Below the pieces are notes generated by a model, which saw only the letters and a program-made list of their open reading frames with translations, had not been told where the DNA came from and did not search any database. A stretch of 32,467 bases of DNA from Clostridiaceae bacterium UBA6110 (GTDB taxonomy: Bacteria; Bacillota; Clostridia; Clostridiales; Clostridiaceae): the NCBI GenBank assembly GCA_002428415.1, contig DIWI01000085.1, forward strand, positions 1-32,467. Reading direction: 5' to 3'. Below, in pieces: positions 1 through 7,536 of this stretch. Every line of letters starts with the position of its first letter. The first letter of the stretch is position 1. The translations under genes and the position numbers were made by a program.

Positions 1-61
1 ATGGAATTTACTTTTTCAAATTTGGGCTTTGAAAATTAATTAACAATGTCAACATTCCTTA

Positions 62-90
62 TTGACTTCCAAAAAAGAAAACGTTATACT
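62..90 (+). promoter_or_regulatory. Sigma-A type promoter of the dehydratase operon
   Basis: TTGACT at 62-67 and TATACT at 85-90 are separated by exactly 17 bases. The start of transcription is expected near 97, which places the palindromic operator just downstream. The stretch AAAGAAAACGTTAT overlapping the -10 box loosely resembles a catabolite-response element, but with several mismatches. Confidence 0.8.
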
Positions 91-96
91 TTCTTT

Positions 97-121
97 AGAT
101 ACCTGGTCTTACCAGTAATCT
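97..121. promoter_or_regulatory. Putative FadR-family operator 1
   Basis: A 25-bp imperfect palindrome is centred on 109. The core CTGGTCTTACCAG is a perfect inverted repeat, and the outer AGAT/ATCT arms also match (9 of 11 positions per arm overall). TGGT-N3-ACCA is the known operator form of FadR-subfamily GntR regulators, and such a regulator is encoded at 4867-5613. The site lies at the predicted transcription start, so binding would repress. Assignment to that regulator is inference. Confidence 0.75.
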
Positions 122-190
122 ATGAATGATAAGTGTGGTAACTTATTATTCAGTTTAGCAATTGCTTAACCGATATAGGGAGTGTTAAAA

Positions 191-973
191 ATGGTTACTT
201 TAGGAATTGATATCGGCTCTACAACCTCAAAATGCGTAATGCTCAGAGGCGGAACGGATATCGTTGCTACATCGCTTGTGTCTGGAGGCATTGGTACTAA
301 CAGTCCTGACAGGGCTATGGCAGAGGTATTGGCTAAGAGCGGACTCAGTGCAGGTGATATTTCCTACACGGTTGTAACAGGTTATGGTCGCAGTAACTAC
401 AAAGGGGCGGACATGCAGGTAAGCGAGCTTTCCTGTCATGCATTCGGTGGACGGTTTGTATTTCCGAAGCTTCGTACGATCATCGATATCGGCGGGCAGG
501 ATGTCAAGGTTGTTTCGTTGTCCGAAGCCGGAAAGATGACCAATTTTATAATGAATGATAAATGTGCTGCTGGTACTGGCAGATTTCTTGATGTCATGGC
601 CGGAATACTCCAGATTAAGTTGGGTGACATTGAAACGCTTGCAGCCATGGCTGACAAGCCTTCGTCAATTTCAAGCACATGTACCGTGTTTGCCGAAAGT
701 GAAGTGATAAGCCAGTTGGCTCACGGGTCAACCGTACCAAATGTCGTTGCGGGAATATGCGAGTCAGTAGCATCACGTACTGCTTCGATGGTGAAGAGGA
801 TAGGAATTACAGAGCAGGTCTGTATGAGTGGCGGTGTAGCACAGAATGGGGGAGTTCGAAGAGCTCTGGAAAAGACACTTGGGGTACCGATAGCGTACTC
901 TCCATTGTCGCAGCTCTTTGGTGCCCTGGGTGCAGCCATTTATGCTTACAATAAATTACAACACGTTCAGTAA
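191..973 (+). CDS. 2-hydroxyacyl-CoA dehydratase activator (ATP-dependent electron donor)
   Basis: This protein of about 260 residues belongs to the BadF/BadG/BcrA/BcrD ATPase family, like HgdC and HadI. Such activators form a homodimer holding one [4Fe-4S] cluster and use ATP hydrolysis to push one low-potential electron into the dehydratase. The phosphate-binding motif GIDIGSTTSK is at the N-terminus, and a second nucleotide motif IDIGGQD follows. Cys125 (NDKCAAGTG) and Cys164 (STCTVFAESE) match the two cluster ligands of HgdC (Cys127 and Cys166). I place the start at ATG 191 because AGGGAG at 177-182 sits 8 bases upstream; the GTG at 182 overlaps that site. It is first in an operon with the dehydratase at 991-3386, and is the only activator in the window, so it may also serve the second dehydratase pair at 18402-20877. 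Confidence 0.95.
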   Translation: MVTLGIDIGSTTSKCVMLRGGTDIVATSLVSGGIGTNSPDRAMAEVLAKSGLSAGDISYTVVTGYGRSNYKGADMQVSELSCHAFGGRFVFPKLRTIIDIGGQDVKVVSLSEAGKMTNFIMNDKCAAGTGRFLDVMAGILQIKLGDIETLAAMADKPSSISSTCTVFAESEVISQLAHGSTVPNVVAGICESVASRTASMVKRIGITEQVCMSGGVAQNGGVRRALEKTLGVPIAYSPLSQLFGALGAAIYAYNKLQHVQ

Positions 974-990
974 TAGAAGGAGGTAAAAAT

Positions 991-2226
991 ATGGCAGCAG
1001 AAACTAAGGTTCAAAGAGCACCAGATCCAAATTCAGCCAAGTACAAGCTCGATGCTATAGTATCAAAACATTACAGAGAGGTGCAGGAAGCTAAGGACAG
1101 GGGTGAAAAGATAGGCTGGTGTGCCAGCAATTTCCCACAGGAGATATTCCAGACACTTGGAATAAAGGTTTGTTATCCTGAAAACCAGGCGGCTGCAATC
1201 TCAGCCCGTGGTGCAGGTGAAAAAATGTGTGAGATATCCGAATCCAACGGATATTCAAATGACATATGTGCTTATGCACGTATAAGCCTTGCTTATATGG
1301 AGGTCAAGGATGCTCCTGAGCAGAATATGCCTCAGCCTGACTTCATGCTGTGCTGCAATAATATCTGCAACACTATGATGAAGTGGTACGAAAATATAGC
1401 GAAAGAGCTTTCGATACCAATGATTCTTATAGACATACCATTCAATCCTGATTACAAGGTTTCACCTGCCCAGGTTGAATATGTCAAGGGTCAGTTCCTT
1501 GATGCTATAAAGCAGCTTGAAGAGATAACAGGAAAGGTCTGGAGCGACGAGAAATTCAAGGAAGTCATGGCAATTTCAAACCGTACTTCAAGAGCATGGC
1601 TTGATGCGACTGCATACACCAAATACAAGCCAAGTCCTTTGAATGGCTTCGATCTTCTTAACCACATGGCTGTTGCAGTCTGTGCAAGAGGAACTGTTGA
1701 TGCTGCTGAAGCTTTCGAGACACTTGTTGAGGAATACAGCAAGGCAGTTGTTGAAGGCACAAGCACATTCCGTGGAGAAGAGAAACACAGGATAATGTTT
1801 GAAGGCATAGCCTGCTGGCCACACCTCAGAACAACAGCAACAGGACTTAAAAGCAGGAACATAAACATGGTAGCAACCATTTATGCCGATGCATTCGGCT
1901 TCATCTATGATGATTTTGACGGGCTCATAAGGTCGTACTGCAATGTACCGAATGCCATGAACCTTGAGCATTCGAGAGACATGAGAATAGACATCGCAAA
2001 GAGGACAGGAGCAGAAGGACTGCTGGTTCATACAAACCGTTCATGCAAGCTGTGGAGCGGATTCATGTATGAGATGAGCAGGCAGATTGGCGAAGCATGC
2101 GAGATTCCAGTGACAAGCTTTGACGGTGACCAGGCAGATCCGAGAAACTTCTCTGCCGCACAGTATGAAACAAGGGTACAGGGTCTTACTGAAATCATGG
2201 AATCAAACAAGGGAGGGATGATGTAA
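991..2226 (+). CDS. 2-hydroxyacyl-CoA dehydratase alpha subunit (HgdA/HadB/FldB type)
   Basis: This 411-residue protein is of the HGD-D family (2-hydroxyglutaryl-CoA dehydratase D-component). With the beta subunit it removes water from an (R)-2-hydroxyacyl-CoA to give a 2-enoyl-CoA by a ketyl radical mechanism started by the activator. The three expected cluster cysteines are visible: Cys44 (GWCASNFP), one of Cys121/122/126 (CCNNICNTMMKWYE) and Cys352 (HTNRSCKLWSG). These motifs are close to those of isocaproyl- and phenyllactyl-CoA dehydratases, but the exact substrate (2-hydroxyisocaproate, phenyllactate, lactate, 2-hydroxyglutarate or another) cannot be read from sequence. A strong AAGGAGG precedes the start, and the stop overlaps the next start by one base (TAATG), so the two subunits are translationally coupled. 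Confidence 0.95.
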   Translation: MAAETKVQRAPDPNSAKYKLDAIVSKHYREVQEAKDRGEKIGWCASNFPQEIFQTLGIKVCYPENQAAAISARGAGEKMCEISESNGYSNDICAYARISLAYMEVKDAPEQNMPQPDFMLCCNNICNTMMKWYENIAKELSIPMILIDIPFNPDYKVSPAQVEYVKGQFLDAIKQLEEITGKVWSDEKFKEVMAISNRTSRAWLDATAYTKYKPSPLNGFDLLNHMAVAVCARGTVDAAEAFETLVEEYSKAVVEGTSTFRGEEKHRIMFEGIACWPHLRTTATGLKSRNINMVATIYADAFGFIYDDFDGLIRSYCNVPNAMNLEHSRDMRIDIAKRTGAEGLLVHTNRSCKLWSGFMYEMSRQIGEACEIPVTSFDGDQADPRNFSAAQYETRVQGLTEIMESNKGGMM

Positions 2227-3386
2227 TGTCTGTGAATAAAATACTTGCAAAGTTCAGCGAAATAGCTTCAAATCCCTCTGCACAAAAGGATGCATATCTT
2301 GCAGCGGGAAACAAAATAGTTCTTGTCGCTCCACTATATACACCTGAAGAGATAGTGCATTCTATGGGAGCAGTACCAATGGGAACATGGGGTGCTGACT
2401 GCGAACTGCAGGAAGCCAAGAAGTACTTCCCATCGTTCATCTGCAGCATAATGCAGAGCATCCTGGAGCTTGGAGTCAAGGGCGCATATGAAGGGGCATC
2501 AGGTATAATCATACCTTCACTTTGCGACAGCCTTAAGACACTTGGGCAAAATTGGAAGTATGCGGTACCTTCAATTCCTTTCATTCCAATGACATATCCG
2601 CAGAACAGGGCAAATGAGGGCGGACTCGCATTCACCAAAGCCGGCTACGAGACAGTAATCAAGTCACTTGAAGAAGTGCTTGGCACAAAATTCGACTCTG
2701 ATTCACTGTCGAAGTCGATTGAAATCTACAATGAACACAATGCAGTAATGAGGAAAGTATCAGAGGTTCTTGCACTTCATCCGGAAGTTTCATCTGCTGA
2801 CCGCAGCAACATATTCAAGAGTGCGACACTGATGCTGAAAGAGGACCATACGGCACTTGTTTCCGAGCTCTTATTGGCACTGGAGTCTGCGACACCAGGC
2901 GAGGCAAGGTTCAAGGTAATGACCAGCGGAATAATAGCTGACAATCCTTCATTGAATGCGATATTTGATGAATTCGGAATGCATATCGTAGCTGACGATG
3001 TCGCAGCTGAGACCAGACAGTACAGGACCGATGCACCGGCAGCTTCCGATCCTCTTGACAGGCTTACAAAGAAGTTCGGTCTTATGGACAATTGCAGCGT
3101 ACTGTATGATGTCGAGAAGAAGCGTGCTGACCTTATTGTCAGGACCGTCAAAGAGAAGTCTGCAGATGGTGTAGTGGTTGTACTTACAAAGTTCTGTGAC
3201 CCGGAAGAGTTTGACTATGTGATGATAAAGAAAGCCTGTGAGGCTGCTAATATCCCGCTCGCTCTTGTAGAGGTGGACCGCCAGATGGTGAACTACGAGC
3301 AGGCCAAAACAATAATCGAGACCTTTAGGGATCTCATAGAAAGCAATGTCCAGGAAAATGAAAAAGTATTGATCAGTGCAATTTAG
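2226..3386 (+). CDS. 2-hydroxyacyl-CoA dehydratase beta subunit (HgdB/HadC/FldC type)
   Basis: This 386-residue protein is the partner of the alpha subunit just upstream. It carries the usual beta-subunit motifs: PLYTPEEIVHSMG near residues 36-48, PSLCDSLKTLGQNW with Cys100, and TKFCDPEEFDY with Cys324. The two cysteines are expected ligands of the subunit's [4Fe-4S] cluster. The full set of motifs makes this an ordinary functional dehydratase, unlike the divergent pair at 18402-20877. The start overlaps the alpha stop by one base. After the stop there is a gap of 68 bases with a small CACCT/AGGTG inverted repeat before the CoA-transferase gene. Confidence 0.94.
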   Translation: MSVNKILAKFSEIASNPSAQKDAYLAAGNKIVLVAPLYTPEEIVHSMGAVPMGTWGADCELQEAKKYFPSFICSIMQSILELGVKGAYEGASGIIIPSLCDSLKTLGQNWKYAVPSIPFIPMTYPQNRANEGGLAFTKAGYETVIKSLEEVLGTKFDSDSLSKSIEIYNEHNAVMRKVSEVLALHPEVSSADRSNIFKSATLMLKEDHTALVSELLLALESATPGEARFKVMTSGIIADNPSLNAIFDEFGMHIVADDVAAETRQYRTDAPAASDPLDRLTKKFGLMDNCSVLYDVEKKRADLIVRTVKEKSADGVVVVLTKFCDPEEFDYVMIKKACEAANIPLALVEVDRQMVNYEQAKTIIETFRDLIESNVQENEKVLISAI

Positions 3387-3454
3387 CCAACACCTGTAAG
3401 GTGACATGCCTGAATTGAGTTTCAGAATTAGTTTTAAAAAAAAGGGAGATTTGA

Positions 3455-4690
3455 ATGAGCGCAATGAAAAGACCACTAGAAGGAGTCAAGGTAGTTGAAC
3501 TTGCAACATTTGTCGCAGGTCCGTGCTGCGCAAGATATCTGGCAGACCTCGGTGCTGAAGTAGTAAAGGTAGAGTCATTCCAGGGAGATCCACTCCGCTT
3601 TACAGCAGTAAACGAGGGAAGACCTGCAGGAGAGGCTGAAAACACAAGCTATGACCTGGAGAATGCTAACAAGACCTGCATATGCCTGAACACAAAGTCA
3701 AAGGCAGGACGCGAGGCTATGGAGAAGCTCATAGCCAGTGCCGACATATTCATAACCAACTGGAGACAGAACGCTCTCGAGCGTTCAGGTCTTGATTACG
3801 AGAGCCTCAAAGAGAGATATCCGAAGCTTGTCTTCGGAATAGTAAGCGGCTATGGCGAGAAGGGACCTGACAAGGACCTGCCAGGCTTCGACTTCACTGC
3901 CTTCTTTGCTCGCGGTGGCGTAATGGGCACCATGTTTGACAAGGATAACCTGCCTATGAACGTAATAGCAGGATTCGGAGACCATCAGGTCGGCATGAAC
4001 CTTTCATCAGGAATCCTTGCCGCGCTTTACAGGGCTAGAGAGACAGGTTATGGCGACAAGGTTGTAGTCAGCCTGTTCCATTCTGCACTTTGGGATGTTG
4101 CCATCATGCTTCAGAGCGCGCAATACGGACATCCTTCAACACAGTACCCGATTTCAAGGAAGAAAATCGCGAACCCTCTTCAGGTAGCACATAAGTCCAA
4201 GGACGACAGATGGCTTCAGATAGCAATGCCAAGATATGATTTCTTCTATCCGAAATTCATGGAAGTAATCGGAAGGACAGACCTTATCGGAGACCCGAGG
4301 TACTATCCTCAATCAGCGCTCCAGGATAATCTTGAGGAGTTCTACGAAATCATAAAGGAAAGCATCGCTAAAGAAGATATCAGCGTTTGGGTTGAAAGGC
4401 TTACAGTTGCTGACCTTCCATTTGCAGTAGCCAAGACATGGAATGAACTTCTTGTTGATGAACAGGCATGGGCAAGCGACTGCTTCCATGCAATGGAATA
4501 TCCTACAGGCGCAACACGCACTCTGGTAAGACCACCTGTATTGTTTGAGTCGACTGAACTTCCTCCATACAAGAGAGGACCTTACCTTGGAGAGCAGACA
4601 GAGGATATCCTTGTACAGCTCGGTTATTCAAAGGAACAGGTCAAGGCAATGATTGAGGCTGGTGATGCAATGCCTCATAAGGCACAATAG
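3455..4690 (+). CDS. Family III CoA-transferase (CaiB/Frc/FldA/HadA type)
   Basis: This 411-residue protein starts with the family signature PLEGVKVVELATFVAGPCCARYLADLGAEVVKVE. The catalytic aspartate is Asp176 in GFGDHQVGM, which in this family forms the aspartyl-CoA anhydride and thioester intermediates. In hadAIBC and fldAIBC clusters the equivalent enzyme moves CoA from the enoyl-CoA product to the incoming (R)-2-hydroxy acid, so no ATP is spent. Here it lies last in the operon (activator, alpha, beta, transferase), a different order from the had and fld clusters. AAAGGGAG precedes the start, and a strong terminator follows at 4723. The acid it activates is not determined. Confidence 0.93.
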   Translation: MSAMKRPLEGVKVVELATFVAGPCCARYLADLGAEVVKVESFQGDPLRFTAVNEGRPAGEAENTSYDLENANKTCICLNTKSKAGREAMEKLIASADIFITNWRQNALERSGLDYESLKERYPKLVFGIVSGYGEKGPDKDLPGFDFTAFFARGGVMGTMFDKDNLPMNVIAGFGDHQVGMNLSSGILAALYRARETGYGDKVVVSLFHSALWDVAIMLQSAQYGHPSTQYPISRKKIANPLQVAHKSKDDRWLQIAMPRYDFFYPKFMEVIGRTDLIGDPRYYPQSALQDNLEEFYEIIKESIAKEDISVWVERLTVADLPFAVAKTWNELLVDEQAWASDCFHAMEYPTGATRTLVRPPVLFESTELPPYKRGPYLGEQTEDILVQLGYSKEQVKAMIEAGDAMPHKAQ

Positions 4691-4722
4691 ACAGGCAAAT
4701 TTCACCAAATAAATAGCTTAAT

Positions 4723-4761
4723 AACCCTGCACAGTAGCCTTCCGCTACCGTGCAGGGTTTT
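4723..4761 (+). terminator. Intrinsic terminator of the dehydratase operon
   Basis: A long hairpin pairs AACCCTGCAC (4723-4732) with GTGCAGGGTT (4750-4759). After one A/C mismatch the pairing continues as GTAGC with GCTAC around a CTTCC loop, and TTTT follows. It lies 32 bases after the CoA-transferase stop. Confidence 0.9.
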
Positions 4762-4767
4762 AAGCAA

Positions 4768-4806
4768 TATAAAACAAGATGATCATAAGTCTTAAGATCA
4801 CCTTGT
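4768..4806 (-). terminator. Possible terminator of the GntR gene
   Basis: ACAAGATGATC (4774-4784) pairs with GATCACCTTGT (4796-4806) with one G-U pair, around an 11-base loop. Read on the minus strand the hairpin is followed by TTTTAT. It lies about 60 bases beyond the GntR stop. The short T tract makes this moderate evidence. A second palindrome, AATCAATTGATT near 4835, is also in this gap. Confidence 0.55.
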
Positions 4807-4866
4807 CCTGTCATTAATATTCAATTATCCAAGAATCAATTGATTCCTTGTGTATAATACACGGAT

Positions 4867-5613
4867 CTAATATGTTGCCCTGAGATCAACAAGGAATGCA
4901 TGAACATGGTATCGCATAGCATCCTCTGCAGCACTTACATCCTTGGCACGGATAGCCTCCACGACATCCTTGTGCATCTTCAAAATACTGGTGCACATTT
5001 CGATGCGTTCAGGCGTAGTCATGGGCTCCATCCTTGTATGCATCATGTTGACCAGCAGTTTGCTGAATACCTGGGTCATGATATAGGCAACTTCATTCTT
5101 TGAAGCCTTAGCCAATAGCCCATGGAATTGAGGATCGATAAGGATGAAATCCTCATAGTTCTCTACGGTAGCTTCAGCATGCGCAAGTAAACCATCTAAT
5201 GCCTCAAGGTCTTCATCTGTACGGCGTTCTGCAGCCCACCCGGCGATGGCGACATCATTGAGTGAACGGTATTCTGACATCTTCTCGAGTGTAATCTGGC
5301 TTGACTGAAGCATTGCTTCAAGTGACTGCTCAACACCCTTGGTATTCGGCTCTTGTATTATGGCGCCGTTGCTTCCGGCTATAGTCCTGATGAAACCAGC
5401 ACGCTCAAGCATTCTTAATGCCTCACGTATGGTAGGGCGGCTCCTTTGGAGCATATCCATCATGTTTCTCTCTGAAGGCAGCCTGTCTCCCGGTTTCAGC
5501 TGTCCACTGAGGATCATATCCTTGATTTGGTCGTATATTGCTTCACTGGCTCGCTGTGTTTGTATTGGCTTTAGGTTTACAGCATTAGGCAGAAGCGCAT
5601 CTTTATTTGTCAC
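4867..5613 (-). CDS. GntR family regulator, FadR subfamily with FCD ligand domain
   Basis: This 248-residue protein has an N-terminal winged helix (about residues 20-90: AIYDQIKDMILSGQLKPGDRLPSER, then RPTIREALRMLERAGFI) and a C-terminal helical FCD domain. The metal-site pattern of FCD domains is visible: Asp160 and His164 (IDPQFH), His214 (MHKDV) and His236/238 (RYHVHAF). Relatives sense small carboxylates such as lactate, pyruvate or fatty acyl-CoA. It starts with GTG, preceded by GGGGG 8 bases upstream. It sits between two operons that share a TGGT-N3-ACCA palindrome at their transcription starts, so it is the likely local repressor released by a 2-hydroxy acid; this is inference. I saw no copy of that palindrome in its own promoter. 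Confidence 0.93.
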   Translation of the reverse strand: MTNKDALLPNAVNLKPIQTQRASEAIYDQIKDMILSGQLKPGDRLPSERNMMDMLQRSRPTIREALRMLERAGFIRTIAGSNGAIIQEPNTKGVEQSLEAMLQSSQITLEKMSEYRSLNDVAIAGWAAERRTDEDLEALDGLLAHAEATVENYEDFILIDPQFHGLLAKASKNEVAYIMTQVFSKLLVNMMHTRMEPMTTPERIEMCTSILKMHKDVVEAIRAKDVSAAEDAMRYHVHAFLVDLRATY

Positions 5614-5652
5614 TATGTTTCCCCCATTTAACTTCTCGTATGATTACACTCG

Positions 5653-5681
5653 ATTATACTATTTTAATCGTCCATGGTCAA
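5653..5681 (-). promoter_or_regulatory. Promoter of the GntR regulator gene
   Basis: On the minus strand TTGACC (5676-5681 on the plus strand as GGTCAA) and a perfect TATAAT (5653-5658 as ATTATA) are separated by 17 bases. The promoter is 40 bases upstream of the GTG start. It shows no FadR-type palindrome, which argues against simple autorepression. Confidence 0.75.
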
Positions 5682-5808
5682 ATGTATTGGTACACAACAC
5701 ATTTGAATTGAAGTTGCATAGCATGGATGCAGCAGGTTCGATTGGACGGGCTTAATGGAATTGGATAAAATCTTTGAAAATATATTAACAATGTCATCGT
5801 TTTCCATA

Positions 5809-5837
5809 TTGACTTTAGAAAAAGAAAACGTTATACT
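5809..5837 (+). promoter_or_regulatory. Sigma-A type promoter of the larA operon
   Basis: TTGACT at 5809-5814 and TATACT at 5832-5837 have 17-base spacing, the same boxes and spacing as the promoter at 62-90. Transcription should start near 5844, giving a leader of about 300 bases before the larA-like gene. Confidence 0.8.
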
Positions 5838-5844
5838 CTCAATT

Positions 5845-5869
5845 AGATACCTGGTCTTACCAGTAATCT
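5845..5869. promoter_or_regulatory. Putative FadR-family operator 2
   Basis: All 25 bases match the palindrome at 97-121, centred here on 5857, with the core CTGGTCTTACCAG. It has the same position relative to the -10 box, at the predicted transcription start. Perfect conservation of the site while flanking bases have changed suggests that it is under selection. Confidence 0.78.
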
Positions 5870-5879
5870 ATGAGTGATA

Positions 5880-6149
5880 AGTATGGTTAGTTAAGGGGGA
5901 TGATATTGGTTCAATAACATTAATGCATTCAATGAATGTGGTCATGATGTGACAGGCGAAAATCGAGGCTCCAGCTCGGTACTCAAATGAAAAGGATGAT
6001 GACTACATGTGCAGCAGCTGACGACAAGAGGTTATGCAGATTGAACCGGTATAAGTGAAAATATGGCCGGAAATTGAAAAGCTTGCTTATGCCGCTTAGC
6101 AGATGACTGATGGTGCGATTATTGAGAAGTTGGATTTTAGGAGGAGACA
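5880..6149 (+). other. Long leader upstream of the larA-like gene, no recognised element
   Basis: No gene or known riboswitch is recognisable in this stretch. One frame beginning near 5941 reads protein-like runs such as EAPARYSNEKDDDYMCSS and VKIWPEIEKLAYAA, but it is broken by TGA, TGA, TAA and TAG, so it could be a decayed gene fragment or chance. A purine-rich AAGGGGG near 5896 is followed by no convincing reading frame. I see short inverted repeats (CGAG/CTCG near 5963-5977) but no strong terminator. The end holds the good ribosome site AGGAGGAG before 6150. Confidence 0.5.
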
Positions 6150-7451
6150 ATGCATTTTGTAGATTTTCCAGAAATTACTCTCACGATCCAGGGCATGGAG
6201 GACGTCAGAATTCCAAAAATGATGAAAGTCCGCCAGATTTTTGACAAGAAGAGAATTGAAGATATTGAGGGATGGATACGGGAGGAGTTGGAGACAAAGC
6301 TTCCTGAAGAACAGAAGTTATCCTTCAAAGGCCAGAGGATATGTATCACCGTAGGAAGCCGCGGGATACCAGACATTGACAGAATTGTAAAAGCAGTACT
6401 CGAATGGCTTAAGGTGAAAGGTGCCAATCCTTTTATCGTGCCAGCCATGGGAAGCCATGGGGGAGGAACAGCTGAAGGCCAGAAAGAGTTTATCGCAGGT
6501 TACGGAATTACTGAGGAATCGATGGGGGTTCCAATCCTATCATCGATGGAAACCGTGAAACTAGGAGAACTCGAAGATGGTACGCCAGTTTACTGCGACA
6601 AATACGCAGCCGAGTCCGATGGGATCATTGTATTCAACAAGATCAAGCCGCACACTGATTTTCGTGGCGAACATGAGAGCGGATTGGCTAAGATGTGTGC
6701 CATAGGACTGGCAAAGCATGTTGGTGCTTCATACTTCCATATGATGGGCTTTCCGACATTTGCTGAAAGAATTCCGAAAGTTGCAAGAATGTTCATTGAG
6801 AAGGCACCGATAGCCTTTGGACTTGGAGTTGTGCAGAATGCATACGACGAGATCAGTGTAATTGAGGTAGTCCCTAATGACCAGATAATGGAAAGGGATG
6901 CAGAGCTTCTTAAAGCAGCAAAAGACAAGATTGCAAATTTCAAGATGAAGGAAATAGATGTTCTCATAATCGATGAGATTGGAAAGAATATCAGCGGCAA
7001 CGGACATGACCCTAATATTACAGGACGTTCGAACTCAAAGGGTTTTGAAGATGTCCTTGATTGCAAGAAGATGTTTGTCAGAGGTATCACAGAAGTCTCC
7101 CATCACAATGCATGCGGACTTTCAGCAGCAGATATCACTACCCGCAGGGTTATGAACGACATAGACCTCGATGTAACATGGACTAATGTTGTAACAGCAA
7201 CAATGCTGAATGGTGCCAAGCTTCCAATGTATGTGAACAGCGATAAGGAAGCGATAAGGGTCTGTATCCGTACCTGCAACAACATCGACTTCAGCAATGC
7301 GAGGATAGTACGAATAAAAAATACCGCGGAGATGGAGGACATACTTATGTCTGAAGCTTACCTCAAAGAGCTTGAGGGACATGAGGACATAGAAATAATT
7401 GGTGAACCGTTCGATATGGAATTTGACGATGAAGGTAACCTGGTAGATTGA
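6150..7451 (+). CDS. larA: LarA-family nickel-pincer racemase/epimerase (lactate racemase-like)
   Basis: This 433-residue protein is close in length to lactate racemase LarA (about 424) and shows the family active site. His103 (MGSHGGGTAEGQ), His168 (KPHTDFRGE), Lys181 (SGLAKM) and His190 or His197 match LarA His108, His174, Lys184 and His200. In LarA the lysine holds the nickel-pincer nucleotide cofactor. LarA-family enzymes interconvert the L and D forms of 2-hydroxy acids by hydride transfer, and different members act on different acids, so lactate itself is not proven. No larB, larC or larE cofactor genes are in the window. The operon shares its operator with the (R)-2-hydroxyacyl-CoA dehydratase operon, which suggests that it feeds that pathway with the (R) isomer. 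Confidence 0.85.
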   Translation: MHFVDFPEITLTIQGMEDVRIPKMMKVRQIFDKKRIEDIEGWIREELETKLPEEQKLSFKGQRICITVGSRGIPDIDRIVKAVLEWLKVKGANPFIVPAMGSHGGGTAEGQKEFIAGYGITEESMGVPILSSMETVKLGELEDGTPVYCDKYAAESDGIIVFNKIKPHTDFRGEHESGLAKMCAIGLAKHVGASYFHMMGFPTFAERIPKVARMFIEKAPIAFGLGVVQNAYDEISVIEVVPNDQIMERDAELLKAAKDKIANFKMKEIDVLIIDEIGKNISGNGHDPNITGRSNSKGFEDVLDCKKMFVRGITEVSHHNACGLSAADITTRRVMNDIDLDVTWTNVVTATMLNGAKLPMYVNSDKEAIRVCIRTCNNIDFSNARIVRIKNTAEMEDILMSEAYLKELEGHEDIEIIGEPFDMEFDDEGNLVD

Positions 7452-7536
7452 CCTTCAAGCTGTAAGAAAATTTCATTATCGGGCATGTAGATTGTATCTC
7501 AAAAATCATTATAATCATATCGAGAGGAGATTAATC

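Larger units (their letters stand above)
27..140. repeat. Duplicated promoter segment, copy 1
   Basis: This segment, which reads CTTTGAAAAT near its start, is repeated with small changes at about 5772-5887. Shared blocks include ATTAACAATGTCA, TTGACTT, AAAGAAAACGTTATACT and the whole 25-bp palindrome with the bases after it. The two copies differ by only a few substitutions and short indels. The copies head two separate operons on either side of a GntR/FadR-type regulator, so the duplicate probably puts both operons under one control. The first 26 bases of the window show no feature. Confidence 0.85.
5772..5887. repeat. Duplicated promoter segment, copy 2
   Basis: This is the second copy of the regulatory segment at 27-140, offset by about 5,745-5,748 bases. 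It keeps the ATTAACAATGTCA block, both promoter boxes and the complete palindrome. After TGATAAGT-TGGT the two copies diverge: copy 1 leads into the activator gene within about 50 bases, copy 2 into a leader of about 265 bases. Confidence 0.85.

Noticed and set aside
1..39. ATG at position 1 followed by 12 codons and a stop
   Set aside because: Too short, and no upstream sequence to show a ribosome site; it lies in the AT-rich region before the promoter.
75..90. Catabolite-response-like element (AAGAAAACGTTATAC) over the -10 boxes of both duplicated promoters
   Set aside because: At least three mismatches to the cre consensus, and the bases are already explained by the -10 box. Not called.
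5941..6149. Pseudogene call for the interrupted frame in the larA leader
   Set aside because: Four stops in about 60 codons and no recognisable family; kept only as a finding to check.
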